A DNA stretch of 8,757 bases from Pseudomonadota bacterium (GCA_023427925.1 JAEYZS010000042.1:1-8757); one strand, 5' to 3'; positions 1 to 5,976 are shown, numbered from the stretch's first letter. Numbers and translations are program-made. The notes: generated by a model not told the origin, from the sequence alone.

Positions 1-2022
1 GGAGCAATGATTCGCACTTGGGCAGATCAGAAAACTGGCGAATTGATTCAAATGGAGGCTCATCTTGAAGATGCCAATACTCAGAAATCAAGAATCCTTT
101 CTTTTCAAAGTCGCAACCTAAATTTTAAATCTCTTATTAAGAGCCTAGACACAATGAAATATGTCAGAGAAGTTGTATCTCAAAGTCTCTTTGACAAGAC
201 CATTAGGGATGTATCCTCTAAAGATCAATGGAGCGGAAATGATCTCCAAAGAGTGATTACCGTTGTTGGGAAAAGAGGAATTCACACGATTGTTGTCTCT
301 CACTTTACGAAGCAAGTTGTAACAACTGCGTTTAAGGGTTTTCCGAAGGCAGATCTGGATGCTTTGGTCTATCCTATCTATGAAGAAACCGAAAAAGAAC
401 ATAAACTCCAAGAACGAATTCCAGTTAAACTTAAGAATATTTCTAATCTTAGAAAGCTTGCTCAAAATGATCCTTACTTGTCTCTTAAAGAACGTAGATA
501 TTTATATAGTAAATATGATTTGTTTTTAGGAAACACAGAGCAGGGGCAACTCAAAGGATATTGGTCGTTTGAGTGGCTACTGAGTAAAGCTGCTGCCTTA
601 ATCAAGGAATTGCCATGGGTTGAGAATACCTTAGAGTCTGGCGGTGGAATGTACCTTGAAGGAAAGTATGCCACAGTGAGCTTGCATCCGGGTGTTGCTC
701 AAATGACGGGAGTGAAGTTCCCGCTTAACTATTCAGGCCAAATGAATTTCTTAACAGCGGATGTCGTTGTTGATGGCAAAATGGATTGGGAAATAATTCC
801 GGGTTCCACATATCGCGGGCAACTTTTAACAGATGCTAATAGCGCTCTGGTTCGCCCAGCAGTTCGTCTTAAGGATCATAATGTTGTAGAATACATCAAC
901 GGTGGCTTTGACGAAATTCAAGTTTATTACGCTATTGATAAACTGATGGAGTCTTTGCACAACATGGGATTCAGTGACCCGGAACTATCGACTCGTCCAT
1001 TCCATGCAATCCTATATGACCCAGACATTGCGATGAAAGATAATGCGTATTATTGGAACGACACAATCAACTTTACAACTTATTCACCGGATGCTTTGAA
1101 CTATGCAAGAGACAATTCTACGATTTGGCACGAACTTGGTCATGGAATAATGGATCGACTCATGGGTAACTTGATCACACTTGCAGATAGTGGGGGGTTG
1201 GCCGAAGGGATGGCAGATTTTATTGCTATGCTCGTAGTTGAAGATGTCACTCAAAATCAAGAATTCGATGGCAAAAAAGATTTTAGGATTGTTAATCAAA
1301 TCGGATTCCATCTTACGAATGAATCTCATGATGATGGAGAAGCCTATGGCGGCGCTATGAACGATATTCTAAATGCGGCAATTAGCTTCTATGGTCCAAA
1401 AATCGGTGTATGGAAAGTTGCTGACCTGACAATGGATGCAATGAGACTTGCGAGAAACCATCCGGCTTTAACAGCGAATGATTGGTTTGAGCGAATGCTC
1501 TTTGCGGATCAACTAGGTACTCCTGGCGTCAGAAATCCTGGGGAGCTAAATCAATTGATTATCCGTCCGCTCTTAGCACGAAATTTCAATATGGATAATA
1601 GTACGACCGCAGATTTTAAAATCAACGTCGATGGAAAGGGTGCTTTGTCAGATTCGAGTTTAGGCTCGAGATACAATCCATACATCGTCAAATCAAGTGC
1701 CGCGCACCTCTTGCAATTAAATTTGAAAAGCTCTTCTTCGTTTAAGTTCAATTATCCAGTAAAGATCGAATTGAGCTATAACGGTGGGCCTCTTCAAGGT
1801 GCAGTAAATTGGATCGGTGAAAGCGAAGGCGCTAAGGAACTTATTCTCAACGAAGAATCAGATCTTGCAGAAGTTAAGGTGGGAGCGACGGGAAGTTGCG
1901 ATAGAGTGAACCAAGAAGACGGAAGCTGTTCAGATTTTATTTATATGAAAGTCTTCAATGCAGGAGACAGTCTGCCAGTGGCAAAGAAACGATTCTATAT
2001 GAGAGTCTATCCAGCCAAGTAA
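1..2022 (+). CDS. Secreted zinc metalloprotease, M4/M36 (fungalysin/thermolysin)-like, 5' truncated by window edge
   Basis: The reading frame is open from base 1, and the first ATG (position 7) has no properly spaced Shine-Dalgarno and no signal peptide, so the true start is probably upstream; numbering here counts from that ATG (671 residues). The catalytic signature is HELGH at residues 375-379, with a third zinc ligand candidate Glu400 in GGLAEGMADF and Asp404 after it. This HExxH plus Glu about 20 residues later is the gluzincin arrangement of M4 and M36 peptidases. The first visible residues (RTWADQKTGELIQMEA) resemble the end of an FTP/PepSY-type propeptide. A beta-rich stretch follows at about 160-300, the helical catalytic core at about 300-525, and a C-terminal beta domain at about 535-671 that holds the only two cysteines, 631 and 641, probably a disulfide. 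It is inferred to be exported and to hydrolyse proteins outside the cytoplasm; the substrate is unknown. A terminator follows 25 bases after the stop. The metalloprotease assignment is firm, the family placement less so. Confidence 0.8.
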   Translation, partial: GAMIRTWADQKTGELIQMEAHLEDANTQKSRILSFQSRNLNFKSLIKSLDTMKYVREVVSQSLFDKTIRDVSSKDQWSGNDLQRVITVVGKRGIHTIVVSHFTKQVVTTAFKGFPKADLDALVYPIYEETEKEHKLQERIPVKLKNISNLRKLAQNDPYLSLKERRYLYSKYDLFLGNTEQGQLKGYWSFEWLLSKAAALIKELPWVENTLESGGGMYLEGKYATVSLHPGVAQMTGVKFPLNYSGQMNFLTADVVVDGKMDWEIIPGSTYRGQLLTDANSALVRPAVRLKDHNVVEYINGGFDEIQVYYAIDKLMESLHNMGFSDPELSTRPFHAILYDPDIAMKDNAYYWNDTINFTTYSPDALNYARDNSTIWHELGHGIMDRLMGNLITLADSGGLAEGMADFIAMLVVEDVTQNQEFDGKKDFRIVNQIGFHLTNESHDDGEAYGGAMNDILNAAISFYGPKIGVWKVADLTMDAMRLARNHPALTANDWFERMLFADQLGTPGVRNPGELNQLIIRPLLARNFNMDNSTTADFKINVDGKGALSDSSLGSRYNPYIVKSSAAHLLQLNLKSSSSFKFNYPVKIELSYNGGPLQGAVNWIGESEGAKELILNEESDLAEVKVGATGSCDRVNQEDGSCSDFIYMKVFNAGDSLPVAKKRFYMRVYPAK

Positions 2023-2046
2023 GAATTTTTAAGAAAAGTAATAATG

Positions 2047-2073
2047 AAAAGGGCAGCTCAGGCTGCCTTTTTT
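2047..2073. terminator. Bidirectional rho-independent terminator
   Basis: GGCAGC (2052-2057), loop TCAG, GCTGCC (2062-2067), flanked by AAAAG on the left and TTTTTT on the right. The A/T flanks extend the stem and give a U-run in both directions. It sits between two convergent genes: the metalloprotease stop is at 2022 and the HAMP-protein stop codon (TAA, complement of 2072-2074) touches its right edge. It should therefore serve both. Confidence 0.85.
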
Positions 2074-2701
2074 ATGATGCAAGCGTTGGCTTTGGAGCAG
2101 ACTTTTCGACTTTACGTTTTGGATCACTGATTTGTGCTTCTTTTTCCGAGATAATCTCATTTAAAATTTTTAAGGATTGCGGGTCCTTTAAAAAGTACTT
2201 TAAAGACTCGAGCTTCTTGATATCAAAAGAGTTCTGGGCTCTAAGGGTTTTATAGAGGTAATTGTAGTTTTGAATGAGATCGTGAAATTCATCGTCTTGT
2301 CTCACGTGCAAAGTTCTTTGATACATATGCCCTCGAGTCACCATATCCATATGCTTTCTAAGTGCGAGAATAGGACCAACCATTCTAAATGTTAATCGAA
2401 CTCCAAAATAAACGTGAAACACAACCAGAGTCATAAGCGAAAAAATAAAAAATCCTGTGATCCAAGTCTTTTCTTGATCTAGGTGCTGAACGATGTCGGG
2501 GCTCAATGCATAGGCAAGATTTAAAAATATATCGTAGTTTTGATTGAGAAAGTAATAAGTAGGGCCGCCCACAATCAGTGCAGATAAGAGTGCTGAGGTA
2601 ACCAGATATCCCGTGTACTTTAACTGAAAGTCTTTATTGATGAGATAGTTGAACCTTTGAGGAGGCCTAAACATTCTCTGGTTATTGTTGTTAGATGCCA
2701 T
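2072..2701 (-). CDS. Two-TM HAMP domain protein without output domain
   Basis: 209 residues. The N-terminus is polar and Asn-rich (MASNNNNQRM). TM1 spans about 29-51 and a short extracytoplasmic loop about 52-79. TM2 spans about 80-102 and runs straight into a HAMP-like segment at about 103-157. HAMP hallmarks visible are the GP at 109-110 of the first amphipathic helix, and the DDEF at 136-139 that opens the second helix before a run of a/d-type hydrophobics. The tail (158-209) is a short helix and then a Lys/Pro-rich end; there is no histidine kinase, cyclase or methyl-accepting domain. HAMP domains normally relay transmembrane signals, so this orphan may partner with a separate effector or act as a membrane scaffold; that is inference. 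Start: ATG at 2701 has only a weak AAAAAGA in front of it. A second in-frame ATG (residue 10) follows CAGAGA and could be used instead. It is convergent with the protease gene and divergent from the lipoprotein gene. Confidence 0.8.
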   Translation of the reverse strand: MASNNNNQRMFRPPQRFNYLINKDFQLKYTGYLVTSALLSALIVGGPTYYFLNQNYDIFLNLAYALSPDIVQHLDQEKTWITGFFIFSLMTLVVFHVYFGVRLTFRMVGPILALRKHMDMVTRGHMYQRTLHVRQDDEFHDLIQNYNYLYKTLRAQNSFDIKKLESLKYFLKDPQSLKILNEIISEKEAQISDPKRKVEKSAPKPTLAS

Positions 2702-2721
2702 ATCTTTTTAATTATAGAGGG

Positions 2722-2750
2722 TTGTATTCTAAATAGAGTTTTTCTAGAAT
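2722..2750 (+). promoter_or_regulatory. Predicted sigma-70 promoter of the coiled-coil lipoprotein gene
   Basis: TTGTAT (2722-2727), a 17-bp spacer and TAGAAT (2745-2750) give a -35/-10 pair with ideal spacing. The predicted start near 2757 leaves a leader of about 30 bases that contains GAGGA (2779-2783), four bases before the ATG. The -10 hexamer is also the right arm of an inverted repeat, ATTCTA (2726-2731)...TAGAAT. Confidence 0.45.
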
Positions 2751-2787
2751 AAATGAAGAGATTAATAATCCAAAGTCCGAGGAAAAA

Positions 2788-3534
2788 ATGATCAATGTTA
2801 GACATATGTTAGGTTTGATATCTATTGGAGCAGGACTTGTGTCTTGTACGACTGCTCAAAACAATAACTCGCAGGAAATCAGTCTAAAATCTGATAGAAA
2901 AATTCTAGATCAATATCGCGCAGAAACTCCCGAGGATGTAAGGGCAGAAAATGACTTTTTAGCGCTGGTCTTAAAGGACATGGCAGAAGTAAAGCTGCAA
3001 CCGGCAAAAGTACGCGAGCGTTACTTTAAAGAAGTGCGAAAGACTCGGGATGCGTTTAACAAGCAACACCGCAAAATGCGTGATAACTTCAATAAAGAAC
3101 AAAAGAAAAACAGAGAAGCTTTTTTAAAAGAATTAAAAAAAGAAAGAGAATCTTTTGTCGCAAAGAAGCCGAAATCAAATGAGTCCTCGGAGTTCTTCAG
3201 CGAACAAAGTTCTAAAAGAAATGTGTTTTTCCAAGAGCAAGCCGATAAGAGAAAAGAATTCCAATCTGAAATGGATAGTTCAAGAAAAGAGTTCAATGAC
3301 GATATGAGCCTCAAGCAAAAACAATTTGACGATGCTTATCGTGAATATGTTAAGAATTTTCAAGAAGTGGAAAAGCAAAAAAAATTAGAAAAAGCCCAAA
3401 AAACAAATGAACGATTTGTTGCTCCAAGAAATTCTGAGTCTGCACTACCACCTGCGTCCTATCCGGGGCAACAGCAAGATCTCGAAGAGTTTGATAGGCT
3501 GAAGGACAAACCGAGAGAAAATCTCGGGTTCTAA
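2788..3534 (+). CDS. Lipoprotein with an 11-residue-repeat (hendecad) coiled coil
   Basis: 248 residues. A short signal peptide ends in a lipobox, LVSC, with Cys20 as the lipidation site. Position +2 is Thr rather than Asp, which in proteobacterial sorting rules would favour the outer membrane. Residues about 87-198 are a highly charged, nearly uninterrupted helix built of 11-residue units. Phe occurs at 90, 101, 112 and 123, then at 136 (147, 158, 169, 180 and 191 follow), usually three residues after Arg or Lys. One two-residue register shift around Pro128 divides the array into a block of four and a block of six. The tail (about 205-248) is polar and Pro/Gln-rich, probably disordered. Such hendecads form right-handed or nearly straight coiled coils. 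The protein probably oligomerises as a periplasmic rod or spacer anchored at its N-terminus, which is inference. GAGGA supports the ATG at 2788. Its stop codon overlaps the stop of the convergent pseudouridine synthase gene. I do not recognise a named family. Confidence 0.85.
   Translation: MINVRHMLGLISIGAGLVSCTTAQNNNSQEISLKSDRKILDQYRAETPEDVRAENDFLALVLKDMAEVKLQPAKVRERYFKEVRKTRDAFNKQHRKMRDNFNKEQKKNREAFLKELKKERESFVAKKPKSNESSEFFSEQSSKRNVFFQEQADKRKEFQSEMDSSRKEFNDDMSLKQKQFDDAYREYVKNFQEVEKQKKLEKAQKTNERFVAPRNSESALPPASYPGQQQDLEEFDRLKDKPRENLGF
3046..3381 (+). repeat. Protein-level tandem 11-residue repeats (ten units) in the lipoprotein
   Basis: Residues 87-198 of the lipoprotein divide into ten 11-residue units with consensus R/K-x-x-F-x-x-E/Q-x-x-x-K/x. 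Examples are RDAFNKQHRKM, RDNFNKEQKKN, REAFLKELKKE, RKEFQSEMDSS and RKEFNDDMSLK. Two extra residues between units four and five shift the phase. The corresponding 33-base DNA period is degenerate, so this is an old, selected protein repeat rather than a recent DNA tandem duplication. Confidence 0.85.
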
Positions 3535-3540
3535 TCTTTT
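3511..3540. terminator. Hairpin terminator overlapping the ends of two convergent genes
   Basis: CCGAGA (3511-3516), loop GAAAA and TCTCGG (3522-3527) form a perfect 6-bp stem within the last codons (Arg-Glu-Asn-Leu) of the lipoprotein gene. On the plus strand the stem is followed by GTTCTAATCTTTT, an imperfect U-run. On the minus strand the same stem starts a few bases after the pseudouridine synthase stop and is followed by TTTG. It could terminate both transcripts, though both U-runs are poor. Confidence 0.5.
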
Positions 3541-4322
3541 GTGAGAACTCCGCGCTTTTTACTTTTCATTCGCTTTTTCTTTGGCTTGAAATCAGGATCA
3601 ATAAAGATCTTTTTATACTGAGTCTCAGTCAAAATTTGGAAATCACCACGCTTTAGATTTCCAAGCTCCAAAGAACCAATGGAAATTCTCTGAAGTTTTA
3701 AGACATCGTGACCAATTTTTTCGAACATATGTCTAATCTGACGGTTAAGACCTTGAGTGATGATCACCTTATACCAAGTGTGTTTAGTGTCCTTTTTATT
3801 CATCTTTTCGATGGATCGGAAACGAACCTTACCGCCGATGATGCTGACACCTTTCTTAAGCTTTTCGATTTTCTCAGGCTTTGGTGTTCCTTCGACTTTT
3901 ACGATGTAGGTCTTAGGAATCTCAGATTGAGGGTGAGTAATCTTATTTGCAAAATCACCATCATTTGTAAAAAGCAAAAGACCTTCTGTATTCCAGTCCA
4001 AACGACCTACAGGGTAGAGGCGAACTGGGAATTGCTCAAGGTAGTCCGCCACAGTTTTGCGTTCAAGCGGATCTTCCATTGTCGTAAGAGTAGATTTAGG
4101 CTTGTGGAACATAAGATAAATGAGCTGCTGAGCAGGCCTAATTATTTTGCCTTGAACTTTTACGGCATCCTTATTGGGATCAACTTTGGTACCTAAGTCC
4201 TTAACTGTTCGACCGTTGATTTGAACATGGCCATCTGAGATTAGCTGATCGGCGCCTCTTCGGGAGCTGACCCCAGACTGAGAGATGTATTTGTTGAGTC
4301 TGACGAGATTCTTTGATTCCAC
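3531..4322 (-). CDS. S4-domain rRNA pseudouridine synthase (RsuA/RluB/RluE/RluF family)
   Basis: 263 residues. It isomerises a specific uridine to pseudouridine in ribosomal RNA in the cytoplasm. An N-terminal S4 RNA-binding domain (about 7-60: VRLNKYISQSGVSSRRGADQ) precedes the catalytic domain. The catalytic motif is GRLDWNTEGLLLFTNDGD with nucleophile Asp109; KTYIVKVEG (137-145) and GLNRQIRHMFE (191-201) are the other conserved blocks. The catalytic motif reads like RluB, whereas the S4 segment and GLNRQIR are closer to E. coli RluF, so I do not assign the target (23S U2604 or U2605, or 16S U516) or a symbol. The C-terminus is strongly basic (KPKKKRMKSKKR). The start is GTG at 4322: an in-frame TAG lies two codons upstream, AAGGA sits at good spacing, and no other start precedes the S4 domain. 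It therefore overlaps the upstream gene by 82 bp, suggesting co-transcription. Confidence 0.92.
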   Translation of the reverse strand: MESKNLVRLNKYISQSGVSSRRGADQLISDGHVQINGRTVKDLGTKVDPNKDAVKVQGKIIRPAQQLIYLMFHKPKSTLTTMEDPLERKTVADYLEQFPVRLYPVGRLDWNTEGLLLFTNDGDFANKITHPQSEIPKTYIVKVEGTPKPEKIEKLKKGVSIIGGKVRFRSIEKMNKKDTKHTWYKVIITQGLNRQIRHMFEKIGHDVLKLQRISIGSLELGNLKRGDFQILTETQYKKIFIDPDFKPKKKRMKSKKRGVLTKD

Positions 4323-5254
4323 GTTCTATCCTTCGCATCTAAATAAGATTGAATCTCATTTAGCAGAACTGCGAGCATTTTGTCATCGACAAAGATGTTT
4401 TCGAGGGCATTTTGGCCACGAATATACGCTTTTTTACCTAGTTCATGGCTACCATTCATGCCCTTTTTGAGGAACCCTATAGTTTGTTCAAGAACTTCGA
4501 CGAGTTCAATGTAGAGCGGTTCTGTCGAGCGATCAATAAAGAAGCGTTCAATTTTCTTTAAGGCATAGAGAATATTAGAATCCTGATGGAAACCATGGAG
4601 CTCAATTTTTTGGAAACTTTGAAGAGTGTAGCCACGAACATATACTCCGTGAATCGTGTCGTCTTGAATTTTAAAGTTCGCAGTCACAAAATTTGAAATT
4701 TGAATTTGATGTCTGTGATCTTTGATAAGTTCTAGATTTTTGCTGTACTCAAGCTTGCGATCTTGTACTAGCGGGATGATCTCTCCATTTTGAATAAAGG
4801 CATAGTCATCAAAAGTTTGAACCTTGATATTTCCGTTAGAAAGCACTGTCACGGAATGGGCAATATTGTTTTTGTCATGAAATATCTGTGATGTTGTCTT
4901 GGGTTGCGACTTGTAGAGAAATTGCTTGATAACTTCCAATTGGTCCCGTGGATTTTTAATCTTAATGATTTGAAAATCTTCAGGCTTTCTTAAGTTCGCC
5001 CATGCTTTGGCGTTGATATCAGTTCCTAGAAATTTAAAAAGTGCATTAGTTGTAAACTGAGAAAGCTCGATGGCGTTGTTTTGCCAATGTTCAAAGGAGA
5101 GTGCTTTTATGTAAAACTTGGTAATTGTTTCGGGTAAAAATGGTTCACTTAAATCCGTATAGAGTCGCAAGTAATTATAGAGTGCTAGAAGCGCAGGGTT
5201 GGATTGAGGTCTTTGCTCGTATATGAATTTTCCAAAATCACTGTTTAGACGCAT
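4241..5254 (-). CDS. Conserved-looking cytoplasmic protein of unknown function (337 aa)
   Basis: I do not recognise the family. The start chosen is ATG at 5254 (MRLNSDFGKF...), because AAAGGTGGAG sits six bases upstream. The frame runs open to 5338, but those extra residues have no Shine-Dalgarno and look like translated leader. There is no signal peptide or clear membrane segment. Aromatic-rich helices fill about 1-75. A central region (about 90-225) is rich in alternating hydrophobic and charged beta-type strands, such as SVTVLSNGNIKVQTFDDYAFIQNGEII and HGVYVRGYTLQSFQKIELHG. A helical part follows at about 230-310, and the last 25 or so residues are Ser/Thr/Pro-rich and probably disordered. 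That tail is encoded entirely inside the 82-bp overlap with the downstream pseudouridine synthase gene. A two-gene operon with the synthase is likely, but the pairing gives no clear functional clue. Confidence 0.8.
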   Translation of the reverse strand: MRLNSDFGKFIYEQRPQSNPALLALYNYLRLYTDLSEPFLPETITKFYIKALSFEHWQNNAIELSQFTTNALFKFLGTDINAKAWANLRKPEDFQIIKIKNPRDQLEVIKQFLYKSQPKTTSQIFHDKNNIAHSVTVLSNGNIKVQTFDDYAFIQNGEIIPLVQDRKLEYSKNLELIKDHRHQIQISNFVTANFKIQDDTIHGVYVRGYTLQSFQKIELHGFHQDSNILYALKKIERFFIDRSTEPLYIELVEVLEQTIGFLKKGMNGSHELGKKAYIRGQNALENIFVDDKMLAVLLNEIQSYLDAKDRTWNQRISSDSTNTSLSLGSAPEEAPIS

Positions 5255-5348
5255 ATTTATCTCCACCTTTAATAGTAGAAAGGGACAAAAGTCTAAGTCT
5301 AGTCTTTTTTGTACACCTAGCCTAATAAACACCTTCACGCTATCCTAA

Positions 5349-5417
5349 GTACCAGCTTTCCTTTCCGGGTCATGGAACGAAAAATATTGTGCGTGACCCG
5401 GAAAGGGAAGCTAGTAC
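5349..5417. repeat. Large inverted repeat (24-bp arms, 21-nt loop) in a divergent intergenic region
   Basis: The left arm (5349-5372) and right arm (5394-5417) pair over 24 positions with one G-T wobble and one mismatch. The inner 13 positions (CCTTTCCGGGTCA against TGACCCGGAAAGG) pair perfectly. The loop is 21 nt and A-rich in the middle. The right arm ends five bases before the GGAGG Shine-Dalgarno of the coiled-coil gene at 5433, so in its transcript this would be a stable leader hairpin. There is no U-run, so it is not a standard terminator. It could be an RNA control element, a pair of operator sites, or a REP/MITE-like mobile repeat; I see no convincing target-site duplication. Confidence 0.85.
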
Positions 5418-5432
5418 CTGAGGGAGGGAGAT

Positions 5433-5888
5433 ATGGAAAGACGGTTAAATCCTTTGTTTCAAGAATCATTACATAAATCGACTCAAAAAGTTCAGATTCA
5501 GGAGCAGTTTGATCCGACTCCGCAAAGCCTCCAGACAAGTCCATCTCAAGGCGCAATCAATGCCAATATGATGGAATTTTTGAATGAATCTAAGATCAAA
5601 ATAAACCGAATGACTCAAAAGATTGCAAACCTAGAGGATCGGATCGATGGTATCACTCAAGAGGTTCGAGCTTCGAATGCAAAACTTTCAGGTCGCTTTA
5701 ATGAGCGCGCCCTTGCTGAGAGCAAAATAGAAGCTCTTATCGAAAGGCAGAATGCCATGGTAAACTCTTTTGAAAAGAGAATGACCCAAATGGCACGAGT
5801 CATTGAAGACTCTCAGCTCCAACTCCTAAAAACTCAAAGCGCATTAGAAGACGCTCGAAGGGAAATAGCTAAACTTAAAAAGCTATAA
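5433..5888 (+). CDS. Small heptad coiled-coil protein, unknown function
   Basis: 151 residues with no signal peptide, TM segment or cysteine, so presumably cytoplasmic. Residues 1-45 are polar and rich in Gln, Ser and Pro, probably disordered. From about 50 to the C-terminus it is helical with clean heptads. The first run has hydrophobic a/d positions at I57, M60, I64, L67, I71, I74 and V78. After a short polar break at about 80-98, a second run with the same 3-4 spacing (I99, L102, M109, F113, M120, I124, L131, L138, I145, L148) reaches the end. This predicts a dimeric or trimeric rod. The ATG at 5433 follows a GGAGG with a 5-base gap and a large hairpin just upstream. It stands alone: the gene before it is divergent, and the next plus-strand gene has its own promoter. 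Function is unknown; a structural or adaptor role is inference. Confidence 0.8.
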   Translation: MERRLNPLFQESLHKSTQKVQIQEQFDPTPQSLQTSPSQGAINANMMEFLNESKIKINRMTQKIANLEDRIDGITQEVRASNAKLSGRFNERALAESKIEALIERQNAMVNSFEKRMTQMARVIEDSQLQLLKTQSALEDARREIAKLKKL

Positions 5889-5905
5889 AATCATAATTAG
5901 AACTC

Positions 5906-5920
5906 TTAAAACAGTTTTAA
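5906..5920. promoter_or_regulatory. AT-rich palindrome downstream of the coiled-coil gene
   Basis: TTAAAAC-A-GTTTTAA is a perfect 7-1-7 palindrome, 18 bases after the stop at 5888. As RNA it would give only a weak six-pair A-U stem with loop CAG, so it is a poor terminator. It may be a protein-binding site, or it may be chance in AT-rich DNA. Confidence 0.3.
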
Positions 5921-5976
5921 CAATTTTCATGTGTAAACTCTTTTACGACGGCTGACGTTTTTTGCTCGGAGAAAAT

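Noticed and set aside
3021..3314. 97-residue minus-strand frame opposite the lipoprotein
   Set aside because: Its Phe/Leu/Ser-rich product simply mirrors the Lys/Glu-rich coiled coil on the other strand.
3708..4196. 162-residue plus-strand open frame
   Set aside because: It lies wholly antisense to the pseudouridine synthase, whose catalytic motifs are intact, and its product has no domain or Shine-Dalgarno support.
5255..5338. N-terminal extension of the 337-residue protein to ATG 5338
   Set aside because: The extension has no Shine-Dalgarno, whereas AAAGGTGGAG precedes the ATG at 5254; the added residues look like translated leader.
5349..5417. Large hairpin as a rho-independent terminator or attenuator
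   Set aside because: Neither strand has a U-run after the stem and it is followed directly by a Shine-Dalgarno, so termination is unlikely.
5335..5556. 73-residue minus-strand open frame across the big hairpin
   Set aside because: It runs through the inverted repeat and antisense to the start of the coiled-coil gene, with no ribosome-binding site; it is a by-product of base composition.
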